This document shows, one piece after another, positions 11,750 through 23,349 of a stretch of DNA of 64,000 bases. A program made the translations under genes and the position numbers. The first letter of the stretch is position 1, and each line of letters begins with the position of its first letter. Source of the stretch: Batillaria attramentaria (lineage: Eukaryota > Mollusca > Gastropoda > Batillariidae); contig JACVVK020000219.1 in NCBI GenBank assembly GCA_018292915.2, positions 619,501-683,500 of the forward strand, in the 5' to 3' direction. Below the pieces are notes generated by a model. That model worked only from the letters and a program-made list of their open reading frames with translations, did no database searches and had not been told where the DNA came from.

Positions 11750-11990
11750 TTTTGTTTGTTTGTTTGTTTGTTTGTTTGTTTTGTTTGTTGTTTATTTGGT
11801 TGGTTGGTTGGTTGGTTGGTTTGTTGTTGTTGTTTGTGTTTTGTTTGTTTGTTTTGTTGTGTTTGTTTTTGTTTGTTTTGTTTTGGGGTTTGTTTGTTTG
11901 TTTGTTTGTTTGTTTGTTTGTTTGTTTGTTTGTTTGTTTGTTTGTTTGTTTGGGTGTTTTTTTTTTGTTTTTTTTTTTTTTGGGGGGGGG
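11750..11990 (+). repeat. (TTTG)n-rich block
   Basis: 240 bp of TTTG/TTGG units ending in poly-T and poly-G; open on all frames. Confidence 0.95.
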
Positions 11991-12234
11991 ATTCAACTCT
12001 GGACTTGATGTTTAACGATCACGTCGAAAGAGTGACTCCATGCACGATATATAGGATAATAATCAAATATATAGAAACTTAATCCGCTCGTAAAACTGAA
12101 ACAGGGAGACAGGAAACTTCTTATGGACATGACCCTTGGCTGGTCACGTTTCAGACACGTGACTCTGGCTAAGAGCAATCCCGGTCAAACACGTGACTTT
12201 TGAATCGAAGCAGTTCACCAATTTCATGCTCACA

Positions 12235-13195
12235 GTTCGTTCTCAGCTGTTTTCGCGGTATCTACCATCACACCAATTGGACACCTGCACAGTGACGGCG
12301 TCTGAAATGCTGGCACTGAGCAAACAGAAGCGTATTTGATGACGCGGCGAACACACTGAGCGCTCCAATAGCGTAACAGGCGTAAGGACACAAAATGACC
12401 GTGGGGTCATGTTTGGTGTTTTTTTTTGTTTGTTTTTTTTGTTTGTTTGTTTGTTTGGTTTTTTGTTGTTGTTTTTTTAGGTACCCTGTTTGGCAAGTGT
12501 GCTAGTCTATAGTGATTTGTCATGAAAAAGCGTGATTTTCGTGATTTTTGTGGTATGTAGGTCAAGGTGCATGGCAGGCGGTCCCAAAAAGAGGCAAGCT
12601 GCCAGTGATGCTGGGACTTTTTGCACAGAGGTGGGACACAAATGAGGCAAGCGTAATTGTGTGAACTGCCTCTCTGGCCTAAAGAGGAAGTAGACGTGCA
12701 TTACTCCAGTGAGGCCTGAGCAGAAAGGAGACACAATTTTTTTTAACCCCTGTCAGGTGCGTGCCTTTGAATGGTCTGTTCATGGTAGTAATTGTTTCTA
12801 GATTGAAGCTTCGTATCCCGGCTGGGGCCAAATATTTGTGCTGGCTTTTTCATCGTTGCCCGCCTTTGATATCATTCGTATGTGGTGGAAAGGGACGCTT
12901 AACTCCCAAACACCCACCCACCCGTCTAGACTGAAGCATTTTTAGGGGTGACTATGATGCCTGAGGCTAGTATGGAATATACAGGCATTTTGAGGTCCTG
13001 TGTATTTGTGTACTTCGCCCAGCAACAGTCGTAGAATTTGACATGGACCGCCTGCGCGAAGTGGAAACAACATGGTATCGCATTAAGAGCTGTACTAATT
13101 ATACAGATAGAGTATTTTGAGCATACAGGCGCACTCACGAGCGAAACTGTTCTAAAACATAAGTTGGCTCAGCGAAGATGGAATTAGCCCGTATA
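12235..13195 (+). repeat. Dispersed repeat R1, copy 2 (longest)
   Basis: Contains the outer parts (12235-12375 and 13030-13195) that also occur at 20250-21090, and the central part found at 3040, 44035 and 45830. An S1 SINE (12810-12921) and a (TTTG)n tract interrupt it. Confidence 0.7.
12810..12921 (+). mobile_element. SINE S1, 5'-truncated
   Basis: Starts at the box B remnant TTCGTATCCCGG and carries the core and (CACC)n tail. It interrupts an R1 dispersed repeat near TCTAGATTGAAGC. Confidence 0.85.
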
Positions 13196-13405
13196 ATGCT
13201 AATGAAAAGGTGTGTGCATACGCACATTTGAAGCACAGTACTGGATTTGCCTTATATTAGGCTCATGACCCCTAGAGGTATGATCTTGCTCTTTATAGAA
13301 ACATATTTTCATGAAAAAAATATCAGAAAACAAAGAGAGAAATACTGTAATGATTAAAAACAAAAGGCACAAAAAAGGAACAAAGGGAAGGTGATGATAG
13401 AAGGA

Positions 13406-13578
13406 GTGGGTGGGTGGGTGTTTGGGGGTTCAACGTCCTTTTCCACCACATACGGGTGATATCAAAGACGGGGCAACGGTGAAAAAGCCACACAAATATT
13501 TGGCCCCAGCCGGGATACAAACTCAAGACCCGAGCATCAGAAGTCCAACGCTCTACCATTCGACCACCCCGGCTCCCC
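13406..13578 (-). mobile_element. SINE S1, full-length
   Basis: Complete copy; GGTGATGATAGAAGGA on the left matches GGTGATGATGGAAGGA on the right, a target duplication with one change. Confidence 0.9.
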
Positions 13579-13682
13579 TGGTGATGATGGAAGGAACAAA
13601 AAAATCAAACCTTCCAAAACGGTCCCATTTGGGCCCTCTTACTGATTCCCCCCCTCCCCCCCCCCCCCCCTCAAAAAAAAAA

Positions 13683-13982
13683 AAATGCTCATGACACATT
13701 TCGGGACGTTTCTGTTCGGTGTTTGGAACTCCTTGCCATCTTCTCTAAGAAACATCCCTTCCCTCCTACAGTTTAAAGCAGAACTCAAAACACATCTTTT
13801 CAAACTAGCTTTTAATCTTTGAGTTCAAGTTAAACTCCACCGCCTGTATTGATGTGTATAAATGTGTGCGTGTGAATGTTGTGTGTGTGTGTGTGTGTGA
13901 GCAAAAGCGCATTGAGTGCGTTTCGAAGCAGAACTCCGCGCTCTACAAGTGTAATATATTATCATTATTATTATTATTATTG
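13683..13982 (+). mobile_element. LINE 3' end (CR1/L2-like) with (ATT)n tail
   Basis: The open piece at 13690-13820 ends F-G-V-W-N-S-L-P-S-S-L-R, then L-Q-F-K-A-E-L-K-T-H-L-F-K-L-A-F. A short 3' UTR with GCGCATTGAGTGCG and (ATT)n follows. 5' truncated. Confidence 0.7.
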
Positions 13983-14288
13983 TTTCAAATTGATTCGGAA
14001 ATACAAGGGTCCTTGGGACCCTCTCACCATACTTTTGAAGGTCCTTTCGTAAATTGTGAGGGTCCATGGTCTTTTGGTCTAAAAAGTCTGAAAGTCAAAA
14101 CCCATTAATTTTGCAGCTGTTGTTTACAAAAGTATTCAAGTAGGAGAGATGTATGTGGATTGTAGCGTGGCAGGCACAGCGAATTGGCAAGGCGAGGAAT
14201 TCGTACGCTTACCAAATAGAACATTATGATAGGACAAAAAGTGTCCCAGACTGCTTCAGCTAATCCGACAGAGTGTTGAAAAATTACC

Positions 14289-14770
14289 TTTTTCTTTCTT
14301 TCTTTCTTTTTTTCTGCCTCAACTCGTTTTGCCAGCTCCAGTGGTGTTCCGTCCAGGTCATGAGTGGAATCCACGGAGGGCTCGAAAGCTGGGGCAATTT
14401 TTATTATGCATGAGGATGGAGATGAGGATGATGGTAAGATGAAGCCATGTCGGTCCGTGTGCTTTGGGACTGCGGGACAGGGCCGCATTCCACGCTTCCT
14501 GTCATAAATATCCCGGCATTCACCAGGCCCGGGAAGTACGGCACCTGCGATGCCGGCCGTGTAATCATCTACATCATAAGACGTGTCATACCGAGGGAAG
14601 CACCCCACAAAGTCGCACCAGTGAAGTGGGTGAATCTCGGCTGTGTGGCAACAGCCTCCCCACTGGGTAGGAGCCGACCTAGGTAGGAAAAAATCCCGCT
14701 TGCCTCGGCTCGGATTCGAACCCGGGTCTCCATGGTCCGAAGTGCTAACCACTACACTACGGAGGCCGGT
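14289..14770 (-). mobile_element. SINE S2 (about 480 bp), full-length
   Basis: Read on the minus strand: a tRNA-like head with box A (TAGTGTAGTGG) and box B (GGTTCGAATCC), then a long body containing GGCTGTTGCCACACAGCCGA and ACACGTCTTATGATGT, ending ATGCATAATAAAAATTGCCC and GAGCTGGC. The flanks GAAAAATTAC / GGAAAATTAC look like a target duplication. Long minus-strand open frames here are read-through of the element. Confidence 0.85.
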
Positions 14771-15306
14771 CGGAAAATTACTGTTTGTCACGGCGAGACC
14801 AAAAACATGATTCCCTTGTGGTGCGCTGTTCTCAAATTTGTGCGTCAGTTTAAGAGTTTTGTGCGTACAAATACGCACACCTGTGCGTAATCGGGAACAC
14901 TACTGTTTGACCAAACATGGAATACAGCTCAAAAACACTTTTAGGGTAAAGGCATGTTGTAATAGTATGTCACAAGAGAAACACGGAAAAACGTCATGTT
15001 CGCAGTTTGTTCGGACTAACGTTACAACACTCCAGTGTGACGTCGGCCTTAGAGAACTCGTGGTCGACAATTTATTAGCAGAGTGGCACAGGAAACACTT
15101 GTCCATTCTGATTTATTTACACCCCGTGCTGGTAGCAGGAAAAAAAAAATCCGCCACCTTGACTACATGTATACGAGGACTAATCCTAGAGCGAGACAGT
15201 AGCTTTTCAGCAGTCGGGAAAATAAGAAGCCTAAAATAGTAAGTCTGACAGAACTAGACACTGTCTCTGCTTTGTTAATTGCTTATATATGTTTACATAA
15301 ACACAC

Positions 15307-15664
15307 TAATCCGGTCTCGTGACATCCGGCTTTTCTCTACCACCACAAAAAGAAACAGTTAACACATTTCGTACGTAATATAATTATATCATGACATTCC
15401 CCTGATGAAGGGCGTGCTGAGGGCCCGAAAATTTGGGTGGCCTCCTTTGTGTAGTTTGTTCACGAATAATACGTTGATTCACTGGTTCACAGGAGTTTAT
15501 TTGTAATCTTTCTATGTGGATTTCTCCGTTTTATAAACTTTTATGTGGAATTGAGGTGCCAGCAAGACTTTCTGCGTTGTCCAAAGTTATATGCAGTAAT
15601 CCGGTCTCATGACTTCCAGCTTTTCTTATCCACCACAAAAAGAAACAATTAACACATTTCGTAC
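15307..15664 (+). repeat. 290-bp direct repeat with hammerhead-like core
   Basis: TAATCCGGTCTCGTGAC through ACACATTTCGTAC (15307-15374) recurs at 15597-15664. Between them, CTGATGA (15402-15408) and GAAA (15427-15430) enclose a GGGC/GCCC stem with one extra A. Confidence 0.6.
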
Positions 15665-15935
15665 CGCGCAAGAGCATTCCCCTTTGTTGTTGTTGTTGTT
15701 GTTGAATTCTTTTTCGCTTTTGGCCCTGTAATCGAAAATCAAGATGAGATCAACGGTTCCTTGACGGCTCTAGCTCTTACTGAAGGAAACACGAGTATAA
15801 TCATAGTGTAACACTCTTACCAAGCCAAATTTAAATCCATGCAGATATAACTGTGATTATTTTATTGTTGTTGTTGTTGTTGTTGTTGTAGTGGGGCCAC
15901 TAGTGCACAGGCCCAAACTTACGTGATAGGGATAG

Positions 15936-16030
15936 ACGACTCCACTTGCAGTTTTTCCGCTCGAAATCAACAACCTAGGCCCGAGACCGCTGCAGATAGC
16001 ATAATAGTGGCTTGAAGTGGCTTTCAATTA
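15936..16030 (+). mobile_element. MITE family M2, one-ended fragment
   Basis: TAGACGACTCCACTTGCAG marks one terminus of the M2 family; a matching right end was not found nearby. Confidence 0.4.
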
Positions 16031-16378
16031 GATTTGCGATTTTTTTGGTCTGGGCTTCTAAGAGTTAAACTGGTCAACCAGCTAATCCACCCGTGCACGT
16101 CACGTGCTTCGCCACTTAAATCCAACTTCGTCATCGGGACACGGGCGGACAGCCCACGTATCCGTATCCAGTATGGATACTGCGGTTTCCAGTGGTTACC
16201 ACGAACAAGAAACTGCAGCAGCAACCATCACCATCATCCCCCCACACACACACCCACCCACCACCACCACTCCAAGACCGCTCCACTCCAGCAGCAGCAA
16301 CAACCACAACCATCACAGGCGCTGTGACAGTACCGCAGGTGGCGTGAAGCGTCCAGTCAAAGATTGACATAGGCTGGT

Positions 16379-16505
16379 CCAATCAGGTGCTCTCTCGTGC
16401 GCGCGCGTTGGCATGAGTAGAAGCAGCCGCCCTGCCCCCCAAGGGAATACGACAGGGCGGGTCGGGGATTACATATTTATACGACTTTCAGTGCTTGGGT
16501 CTGTC
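16379..16505 (+). promoter_or_regulatory. Candidate RNA polymerase II promoter (CCAAT, GC box, TATA)
   Basis: A CCAATCA box lies at 16379-16385, a GGGCGGG GC box at 16455-16461 and a TATTTATA box at 16474-16481, in the correct order on the plus strand. Transcription would start near 16500-16505. The flanks are among the few stretches here that are not obvious repeat. The elements are seen directly; promoter activity is inferred. Confidence 0.38.
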
Positions 16506-16814
16506 TTTTAGGAAGAGGGAGAGACACACACGCGCGCAACAGTCCTAACATTTTAGGGGTAACTGTACCAGCGAACGAACCAAAGGTCTTTCGGTTAGCG
16601 TGTATGATGTTTTAGTTGCAAGAACTGTCGAGAAAGAAGAAGAACAAAAAAGTTTGTAGCTTCGTGTCAGTGAAGCGCTTCTTTCGAGCTTTCATTTCTG
16701 CCTTTTTTTTCCCCCACCCTCCTGCTTGACAAGTCGTTTGCTGATAAAGAGCTGAGGACAAGACATCGTTCAAGGCGGTGCCAGTTTGAGCTGGTCCTGT
16801 TTCTACTGACCAAG
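16505..16814 (+). other. Candidate first non-coding exon downstream of the promoter
   Basis: From the predicted start to AAG|GTGAGT at 16814/16815 there is no long open frame, only a mini-ORF (ATG ATG TTT TAG) near 16604. This would fit a spliced 5' UTR exon. The neuropeptide gene lies on the same strand 39 kb downstream and appears to have an acceptor before its ATG exon, so this could be its leader. It could equally belong to a gene beyond the window, or be chance. Confidence 0.3.
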
Positions 16815-16990
16815 GTGAGTTGTTTTTTTGTTTTTTTATGGCAGTTTTCAGTACATTGATCTGTCGTTTTCTGTCGAATATACATGGGCCCATGTGTCCC
16901 CTCCCCAGTTCCCCACTCCATTCCACTCTCCAATGCAGGAAGCGGGATTGTGCGGATTGTGTGCATGTGCTCGCCTGATAGGCTGATGTG

Positions 16991-17185
16991 CTGATAATGA
17001 TAATAACAACCGTTTATTGTGTGGGCGCTTTACCCAATTTCTTGACCTGGCTCAACACGCACGCTCACGTGAATCACACGCATTCTCTCAAACTCTGGGC
17101 ATGAACACATTACAGTCACGTGGTGCGAAGGGTCAGTTCAGCTGTTTAAGTTAGAATTGCATTTATTTTCAAAATTCCAAAGCGG
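16991..17185 (-). mobile_element. V-SINE S4, 3' fragment
   Basis: The minus strand matches 38120-38350, including AAATAAATGCAATTCTAA, GACCCTTCGCACCACGTGA and AAAGCGCCCACACAATAAAC. Confidence 0.7.
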
Positions 17186-17397
17186 GGGGGGGGGGGGGGG
17201 GGGGAGGAAGCCGGAGTACTTGGTGATAACCGCCGACGATCTTGCATATATTTAAAACCGCCAACGAGAAAGTTATCACTACTGCATGTTGTTCAAAATC
17301 TAACTTAGCTGTACTTTACCGAAGGCGCGCGTCTTTTGAAGAAAAGATGCATTTGACATCTGTATATATATAAAAGAACAGTGTCTGACTGTGTGTG

Positions 17398-18062
17398 TAA
17401 GCTCCATAAAACCTAACTTAGAGATCTCACATCGCGATCAAAATTGGTGGCTGTACTCAAGGGGACCCCAGGAATCATTGTGGCGGAAAAATACTCTCAG
17501 AAAATCGGATTTTAACGTCCTTTTCCATCAAGTATCGCCAGATAGGGAGACCAGAAAACACAATTTAGAGTTCTCACATCGCGATCAAAATTGGTGGATG
17601 TACTCAGGGGGGGGGGGGGGGGGGGGGGCGCAAAACATTATGACGGGGGAAAAAATCTCAGAAAAGCGGGTGGGTGGGTGTTTGCGGGTTTAACGTCCTT
17701 TTCCACCACAGATAGGGTGATATCAAAGACGGGCAGCACAAATATTTGGCCCCAGCCGGGATCGAACTCACGACCCGAGCATTAGAAGTCCAACGCTCTA
17801 CCATTCGACCACCCCGGCTCCCCTCTCAGAAAAGCGGAGTCCTTTTCCACCACGTATCGTCAAACAAGGACACCAGAAAACACTTACCAAACAGGTCACA
17901 TCATCAGCCCTGGCTGTACTCAGTCGGTGGTAACAATCTGGCGGGGGAACAAACCTCGCCTACATCGGGGTTAAAACGTCCTTTTCCCTCAGGTATCTCC
18001 AGACAGGGAGACGAGAGAGTACTTATTAGACAGATCACATCGTCAGCTCTAGCAAGCCAGGG
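17398..18062 (+). repeat. Tandem repeat of about 150 bp, four diverged units
   Basis: Units share TCACATCGCGATCAAAATTGG, CTCAGAAAA and CGTCCTTTTCC plus CCAGAAAACAC. A poly-G (17608-17628) and an S1 SINE interrupt it. Confidence 0.65.
17670..17823 (-). mobile_element. SINE S1 with perfect 14-bp target duplication
   Basis: TCTCAGAAAAGCGG is found at 17656-17669 and again at 17824-17837. The core has a small deletion after GACGGG. It inserted into a tandem repeat. Confidence 0.95.
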
Positions 18063-18489
18063 TACATCCGCTGGTTCAACGTACATGACTCATTCTCTTA
18101 TCTCTTTCGTACATGGTTGCGTGCATTCCAACACTACTTCTGCGTGTACTGAGCGTATCTGAAAAGCAGTCTCTTAGACACGCGTCAATATTGTTATCGA
18201 CATTGTCTTTATTACAGGTATTGTCGTGATCTTTAGTAACATTGTCAGTCTTCTCGATATTAGGCGTATTTAATAGGACTTCGTAAGGGGGACTTCGCTG
18301 AATTACAAACTCCCTCCACCTTTTCCGTGCTATATACTACTGCTACTACTACACACACTTTCCCCTCTCTCTCTCTCTCTCTCTCTCCGTCAAATGTGCT
18401 GTAAAGCGTGAAAGCGCTGGTCAGTCTGTGCGCGCATGAGTGTGGATGTGTGGATGTCTGTGCGAGCGTGTGTGTGTGTACTGATAATA

Positions 18490-18663
18490 GTGGGTGGGTG
18501 GGTGTTTGGGGGTTTAACGTCCTTTTCCACCACATACAGGTGATATCAAAGACGGGGCAACGATGAAAACGCCAGCACAAATATTTGGCCCCAACCGGGA
18601 TACGAACTCACGACCCGAGCATTAGAAGTCCAACGCTCTACCATTCGACCACCCCGGCTCCCC
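18490..18663 (-). mobile_element. SINE S1, full-length, target duplication
   Basis: GTACTGATAATA flanks both sides. Confidence 0.92.
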
Positions 18664-18772
18664 GTACTGATAATACTGATGGTGATGCATTTTGTATGTT
18701 TACTAGTGTGGCAAGGACAGATAGTAAGAGAGACCTGTGCGTCTATTATCTCATCCTTGAAAAATAAAGTTT

Positions 18773-18776
<4 letters not shown>

Positions 18777-18843
<67 letters not shown>
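18777..18843 (+). repeat. (CT)n, 33 units
   Basis: Follows a GAAAAATAAAGTTT tail. Confidence 0.97.
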
Positions 18844-18848
<5 letters not shown>

Positions 18849-19017
18849 TCAAGCGAAACAACAGCAAAGTGATGATAAAAGATTTTTTTTAAAGCGGATA
18901 TTAGAGTAAGCGTACCCGTACGTATCATGAATGCGACGCTATAACTATGGCAATACAATCTATATATGTTTAAACCCAAGCATACGTTGTACAGGAAAAT
19001 GTGTCATCCATTGATTG

Positions 19018-19026
19018 CGTGCGTGC

Positions 19027-19108
<82 letters not shown>
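19018..19108 (+). repeat. (GT)n
   Basis: Preceded by GCGT variants. Confidence 0.97.
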
Positions 19109-19109
<1 letters not shown>

Positions 19110-19227
19110 TGCAGGCAAGCAGGCAGATAGAGAGGTGGGGGCGGGGGAGGTGGTGGGGCATCTCAGCTCACTGTTCCACTTATCCTAATTGTATCATACC
19201 CGGATACTTGTGGAGCTGCATCGCGTT

Positions 19228-20039
<812 letters not shown>

Positions 20040-20280
20040 AATAACTTCTAATTTGAAACGGCAAAAGATTTTGGCCTTACGACCAATTTACAGGAAACAC
20101 GCCGCGTCATGGAGTACGCTTCAAACAGCAAGAACTGAACGCACGATTACGATCTATGTAATTCATTTTCTGATCTTTAAGCGAATCACGCTCCCAAGAA
20201 TATTCTCAAGCCTTTAGCCACTAAAGAGGCTAATTCTACCATATTTACGCTCATATGTCGTTCTCAGCTGTTTTCGTTGT

Positions 20281-20589
20281 AGGGTGAGTGGTGGTCTAAT
20301 AGGTAACGCGTCGGATTTAGCCGCTGCGTTACTGAACGGCCGTCGCCAATGTCATGGCGATGAAGCGTGGGTTGGAGCCCAGGTCGAGCTTGTGATATGT
20401 GATACCGGTTTTTCCTAGCTACCGGGCTGCTCATCGGGGGTTTCTCTCCGGGTAATCCGGCTTTCCTCCCCCAGGAAAATTGTAAAAAAAAATATATGAG
20501 GTTAATATTGGGTGGCGCTGCACCGACGCGTTTCCCCCGAGGGAAGTAGCCCGAATTTCCCGAAAGGGAAATAAAGTAGTTTTAAAAAA
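20281..20589 (+). mobile_element. V-domain SINE relative inserted in R1
   Basis: Contains GGTGGTCTAATAGGTAACGC and the V-domain-like GTTTCTCTCCGGGTAATCCG, ending GGGAAATAAAGTAG and poly-A. R1 sequence continues on both sides. Confidence 0.6.
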
Positions 20590-20836
20590 AATTATATTAT
20601 CACACCACTTAGACACCTGCACAGTGACAGCGTCTGTAATGCTGGCACTGAGCCAACAGAAACGTACTCGGCGACGTGGCGACCACATTGAGACCTGCAG
20701 GAGTGTAACAACAGTCCGCGTAGAATGTGAATGTTCGACCGTTCGCGCAGAGTGTAAACAATATTGTATCGCACTATGAGCTGTACTGCTCTATCAAGAT
20801 AGAGTATTTCCACTCACGAACTCGGCGGACTCACGA

Positions 20837-20997
20837 GTGGGTGGGTGTTTGGGGCTTTAACGTCCTTTTCCACCACATCGGGTGATATCAAAGACGGGGC
20901 AACGATGAAAAAGCCAGCACAAATATTTGGCCCCAGCCGGGATTGAACTCACGACCCGAGCATTAGAAGTCCAACGCTCTACCATTCGACCACCCCC
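20837..20997 (-). mobile_element. SINE S1, target duplication
   Basis: CGGCGGACTCACGAG occurs before and after; the head has lost its last bases. It lies within an R1 repeat copy. Confidence 0.9.
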
Positions 20998-21498
20998 AGG
21001 CGGCGGCGGACTCACGAGCGAAACTGTTCCAAAACTAAGCTGGCTTAGCAAAAGATGGCATTAGCGTGTTTAACAGTATCAGAAACGCCAAGAGAAAGAT
21101 ATTATAGCAGCGTGTGTCATCATCAAAGAGCGGAAACAGAAATCTGATGGCGGATGACATACATTATGAGCCAGCGGTAATTAGCCCAGTTGGGTGAAGT
21201 CCTTTTCTGATCTTTTACGTGAGTCACGCGCCAGCACTTACTCTTCTCATCCGTGTCGACCGGTTGTAATTAATGTACAATTGTAACCTACATAACCACA
21301 GCTGCTGGGGCACTGTTCTAGAAGTAGGTCCGGACAGATGGCAGTATCGTCAACCGAACGCGCATTGATCTGTCTGTGTTCAAGGTGGAAGGATCGTATT
21401 GCGTCTGCGATGACTTTAATAATTACGAGAGAAATCTTAGAGGTCGGCGGGCAGAGAAGGTGGCCTTTTTTACGAGGAGAACGGGTAGGCGAGGAAAG

Positions 21499-21550
21499 TG
21501 GGTGGGTGAATGGGTGTTTGGGAGTTTAACGTCCTTTTCCACCACGTAAG
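21499..21550 (-). mobile_element. SINE S1, 3' fragment
   Basis: Only the tail and GTTTAACGTCCTTTTCCACCACG. The bases GCGAGGAAAGTGGG recur at the next copy, so this is an aborted insertion or a local duplication. Confidence 0.75.
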
Positions 21551-21564
21551 ATGCGCGAGGAAAG

Positions 21565-21738
21565 TGGGTGGGTGGGTGTTTGGGAGTTTAACGTCCTTTT
21601 CCACCACGTAAGGGTGATATCAAAGACGGGACAAAGGAAAAAAAAAGCCAGCACAACTATTTCGTCCTAACCAGGATTCAAACTCACGACCCCGAGCATT
21701 GAAAGTCCAACTCTCTACCGTTTAGTTGTCCCGGCTCC
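21565..21738 (-). mobile_element. SINE S1, diverged
   Basis: Complete but diverged; box B reads GTTTGAATCC on the minus strand. Confidence 0.85.
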
Positions 21739-21760
21739 TAGGGTGGGCAAGGAAGGGGGT

Positions 21761-21941
21761 GAGTGGGTGGGGGGGTGGGTGTTTTGGAGTTTAACGTCCA
21801 TTTCCACCACGTAAAGGTGATATCAAAGACGGGGTCAACGAGAAAAAGGCCAGCACAAATATTTAGTCCCAGCAGGGAGTCGACCTCACGACCCCCAGCA
21901 ATGAACGTCCAGCGCTTTACCATGGAGCTGCCCTCGCTCCC
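21761..21941 (-). mobile_element. SINE S1, diverged
   Basis: Complete, with several changes in the head; third of a cluster of S1 copies in the same orientation. Confidence 0.85.
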
Positions 21942-22074
21942 AGGGCGGACGCGGGAGGGGGAAGTCTTGGCAATGGTGGCGGCTGTCATGACGTAGGGGA
22001 TTTCGGCCAAGTGCATAGTTAAACGGGCTAATTTTATCTTTACTAAGCCAACTTATGTTTTGGAACAGTTTCGT

Positions 22075-22253
22075 GGGGAGCCGGGGTGGCCGAATGGTAG
22101 AGCGTTGGACTTCCAATGTTCGGGTCGTGAGTTCGAACCCCGGCTGGGGCCAAATATTGTGCTGGCTCTTTCATCGTTGCCCCGTTTTTGATGTCACCCG
22201 TATATGGTGGAAAAGGACATTAAACTCCCAGACACCCACCCACCTACCCACCG
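22075..22253 (+). mobile_element. SINE S1, full-length, target duplication
   Basis: GGAACAGTTTCGT is at 22062-22074 and again from 22254. The right copy was itself the target of the next insertion. Confidence 0.93.
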
Positions 22254-22270
22254 GGAACAGTTTCGTTCGT

Positions 22271-22443
22271 GGGGCGGGTGGGTGACTGGGAGTTTAACGT
22301 CCTTTTCCACCACGTATGGGTGATATCAAAGACGGGGCAACGAGAAAAAGGCCCGCACAAATATTTGGCCCACGCAGGGATTCGAACTCACGACGCGAGC
22401 ATTGAAAGTCCAACGCTCTATCATTCGGCTATCTCAGCTCCCC
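22271..22443 (-). mobile_element. SINE S1 inserted in the target duplication of its neighbour
   Basis: GTTTCGTTCGT flanks both ends (22260-22270 and 22444-22454), overlapping the target duplication of the S1 at 22075. Confidence 0.93.
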
Positions 22444-22593
22444 GTTTCGTTCGTAAGCGCGCCTGTACACTGGAAAACCCCTGCATGCACTTCGCACTCA
22501 GTTAATTCAGAGATAAAGCTGCTTGCGCACTCACAAGTGAATTTGTAAGCGAAAACATACGTAACATAGACAATGGGCTCCTTATCAGCGTCT

Positions 22594-22860
22594 TACTTAC
22601 TTACTTATGCCTATAGCCCGTGGGTGGGCATAGGCCATCCACAGTTGCACGCCATCGTCTCCTGTCCTGTGCTATCGTCTCCAACTCCTTCCAGCTGTAT
22701 CCCATCTGCCGGGTGTCCGCGTCCAGGTCCCTCCTCCAGGAGTTACCGATGGTAAGGGTTGTCCTGGTTGATAGAAGGGTGGTCGGTACTGGAGCTTTCT
22801 TACGGCTTTCACCCCAACACGTCATAGATCCTGCTGCTGCAGGCCCTTCCTCTCCCAAGA
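22594..22860 (-). pseudogene. LINE ORF2 C-terminus with (TAAG)n tail
   Basis: The minus-strand frame contains W-R-R-D-L-D-A-D-T-R-Q-M-G-Y-S-W-K-E-L-E, then A-Q-D-R-R-R-W-R. This resembles the W..LE..A.DR..WR signature at the C-terminus of several non-LTR retrotransposon polyproteins. It is followed on that strand by GGGCTATAGGCATAAGTAAG, a LINE-like tail. The 5' part is absent. Confidence 0.7.
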
Positions 22861-23126
22861 CTGGAGTGTTTTGTGCAACTGTTGACGTTTCTGTAGCTTA
22901 TCAGCGTCTGGTCACCTAATAATCACCCACGTACCCGGCATATCCCAACTTAAATTACAAAATGTCATAATGCTGCCCTCTCTGCCACTACCCCCCCCCC
23001 CCTTTTTTATTTTTATTTATTTTTATTTTTTTTTAGCCTTCCCTGTGGCCTCTTTTTTTTTTCTTTTTTTCCCCTCTCTTTTCTTTCCTTTTACTTTTCT
23101 CTCTGTTATCTTGATTATCTTTAATG

Positions 23127-23346
23127 TATATGTATGTATGTATGTATGGATGGATGTATGGATGTATGTATGTATGTATGGATGGATGGATATATGTATG
23201 TATGGATGGATGGATGGATGGATGTATGTATGTATGTATGTATGTATGTATGTATGTATGTATGTATGTATGTATGTATGTATGTATGTATGTATGTATG
23301 TATGGATGGATGGATGGATGGATGGATGGATGGATGGATGGATGTG
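23127..23346 (+). repeat. (TATG)n/(GATG)n
   Basis: 220 bp of tetranucleotide repeat, open in all frames. Confidence 0.98.
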
Positions 23347-23349
23347 TAT

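Larger units (their letters stand above)
20250..21090 (+). repeat. Dispersed repeat R1, copy 3 (lacks centre)
   Basis: The outer parts align with 12235-12375 and 13030-13195, but the central ~650 bp is absent. A V-SINE (20281) and an S1 SINE (20837) interrupt it. Confidence 0.65.
21995..22590 (-). repeat. Dispersed repeat R1, fragment split by two SINEs
   Basis: 21995-22074 and 22444-22590 match, in reverse, the right end of R1 (GAAACTGTTCCAAAAC and TAAGTTGGCTTAG). Confidence 0.5.

Noticed and set aside
14105..14878. 257-codon minus-strand frame
   Set aside because: It spans a SINE S2 from tail to head and beyond; composition follows the repeat and other S2 copies are not open.
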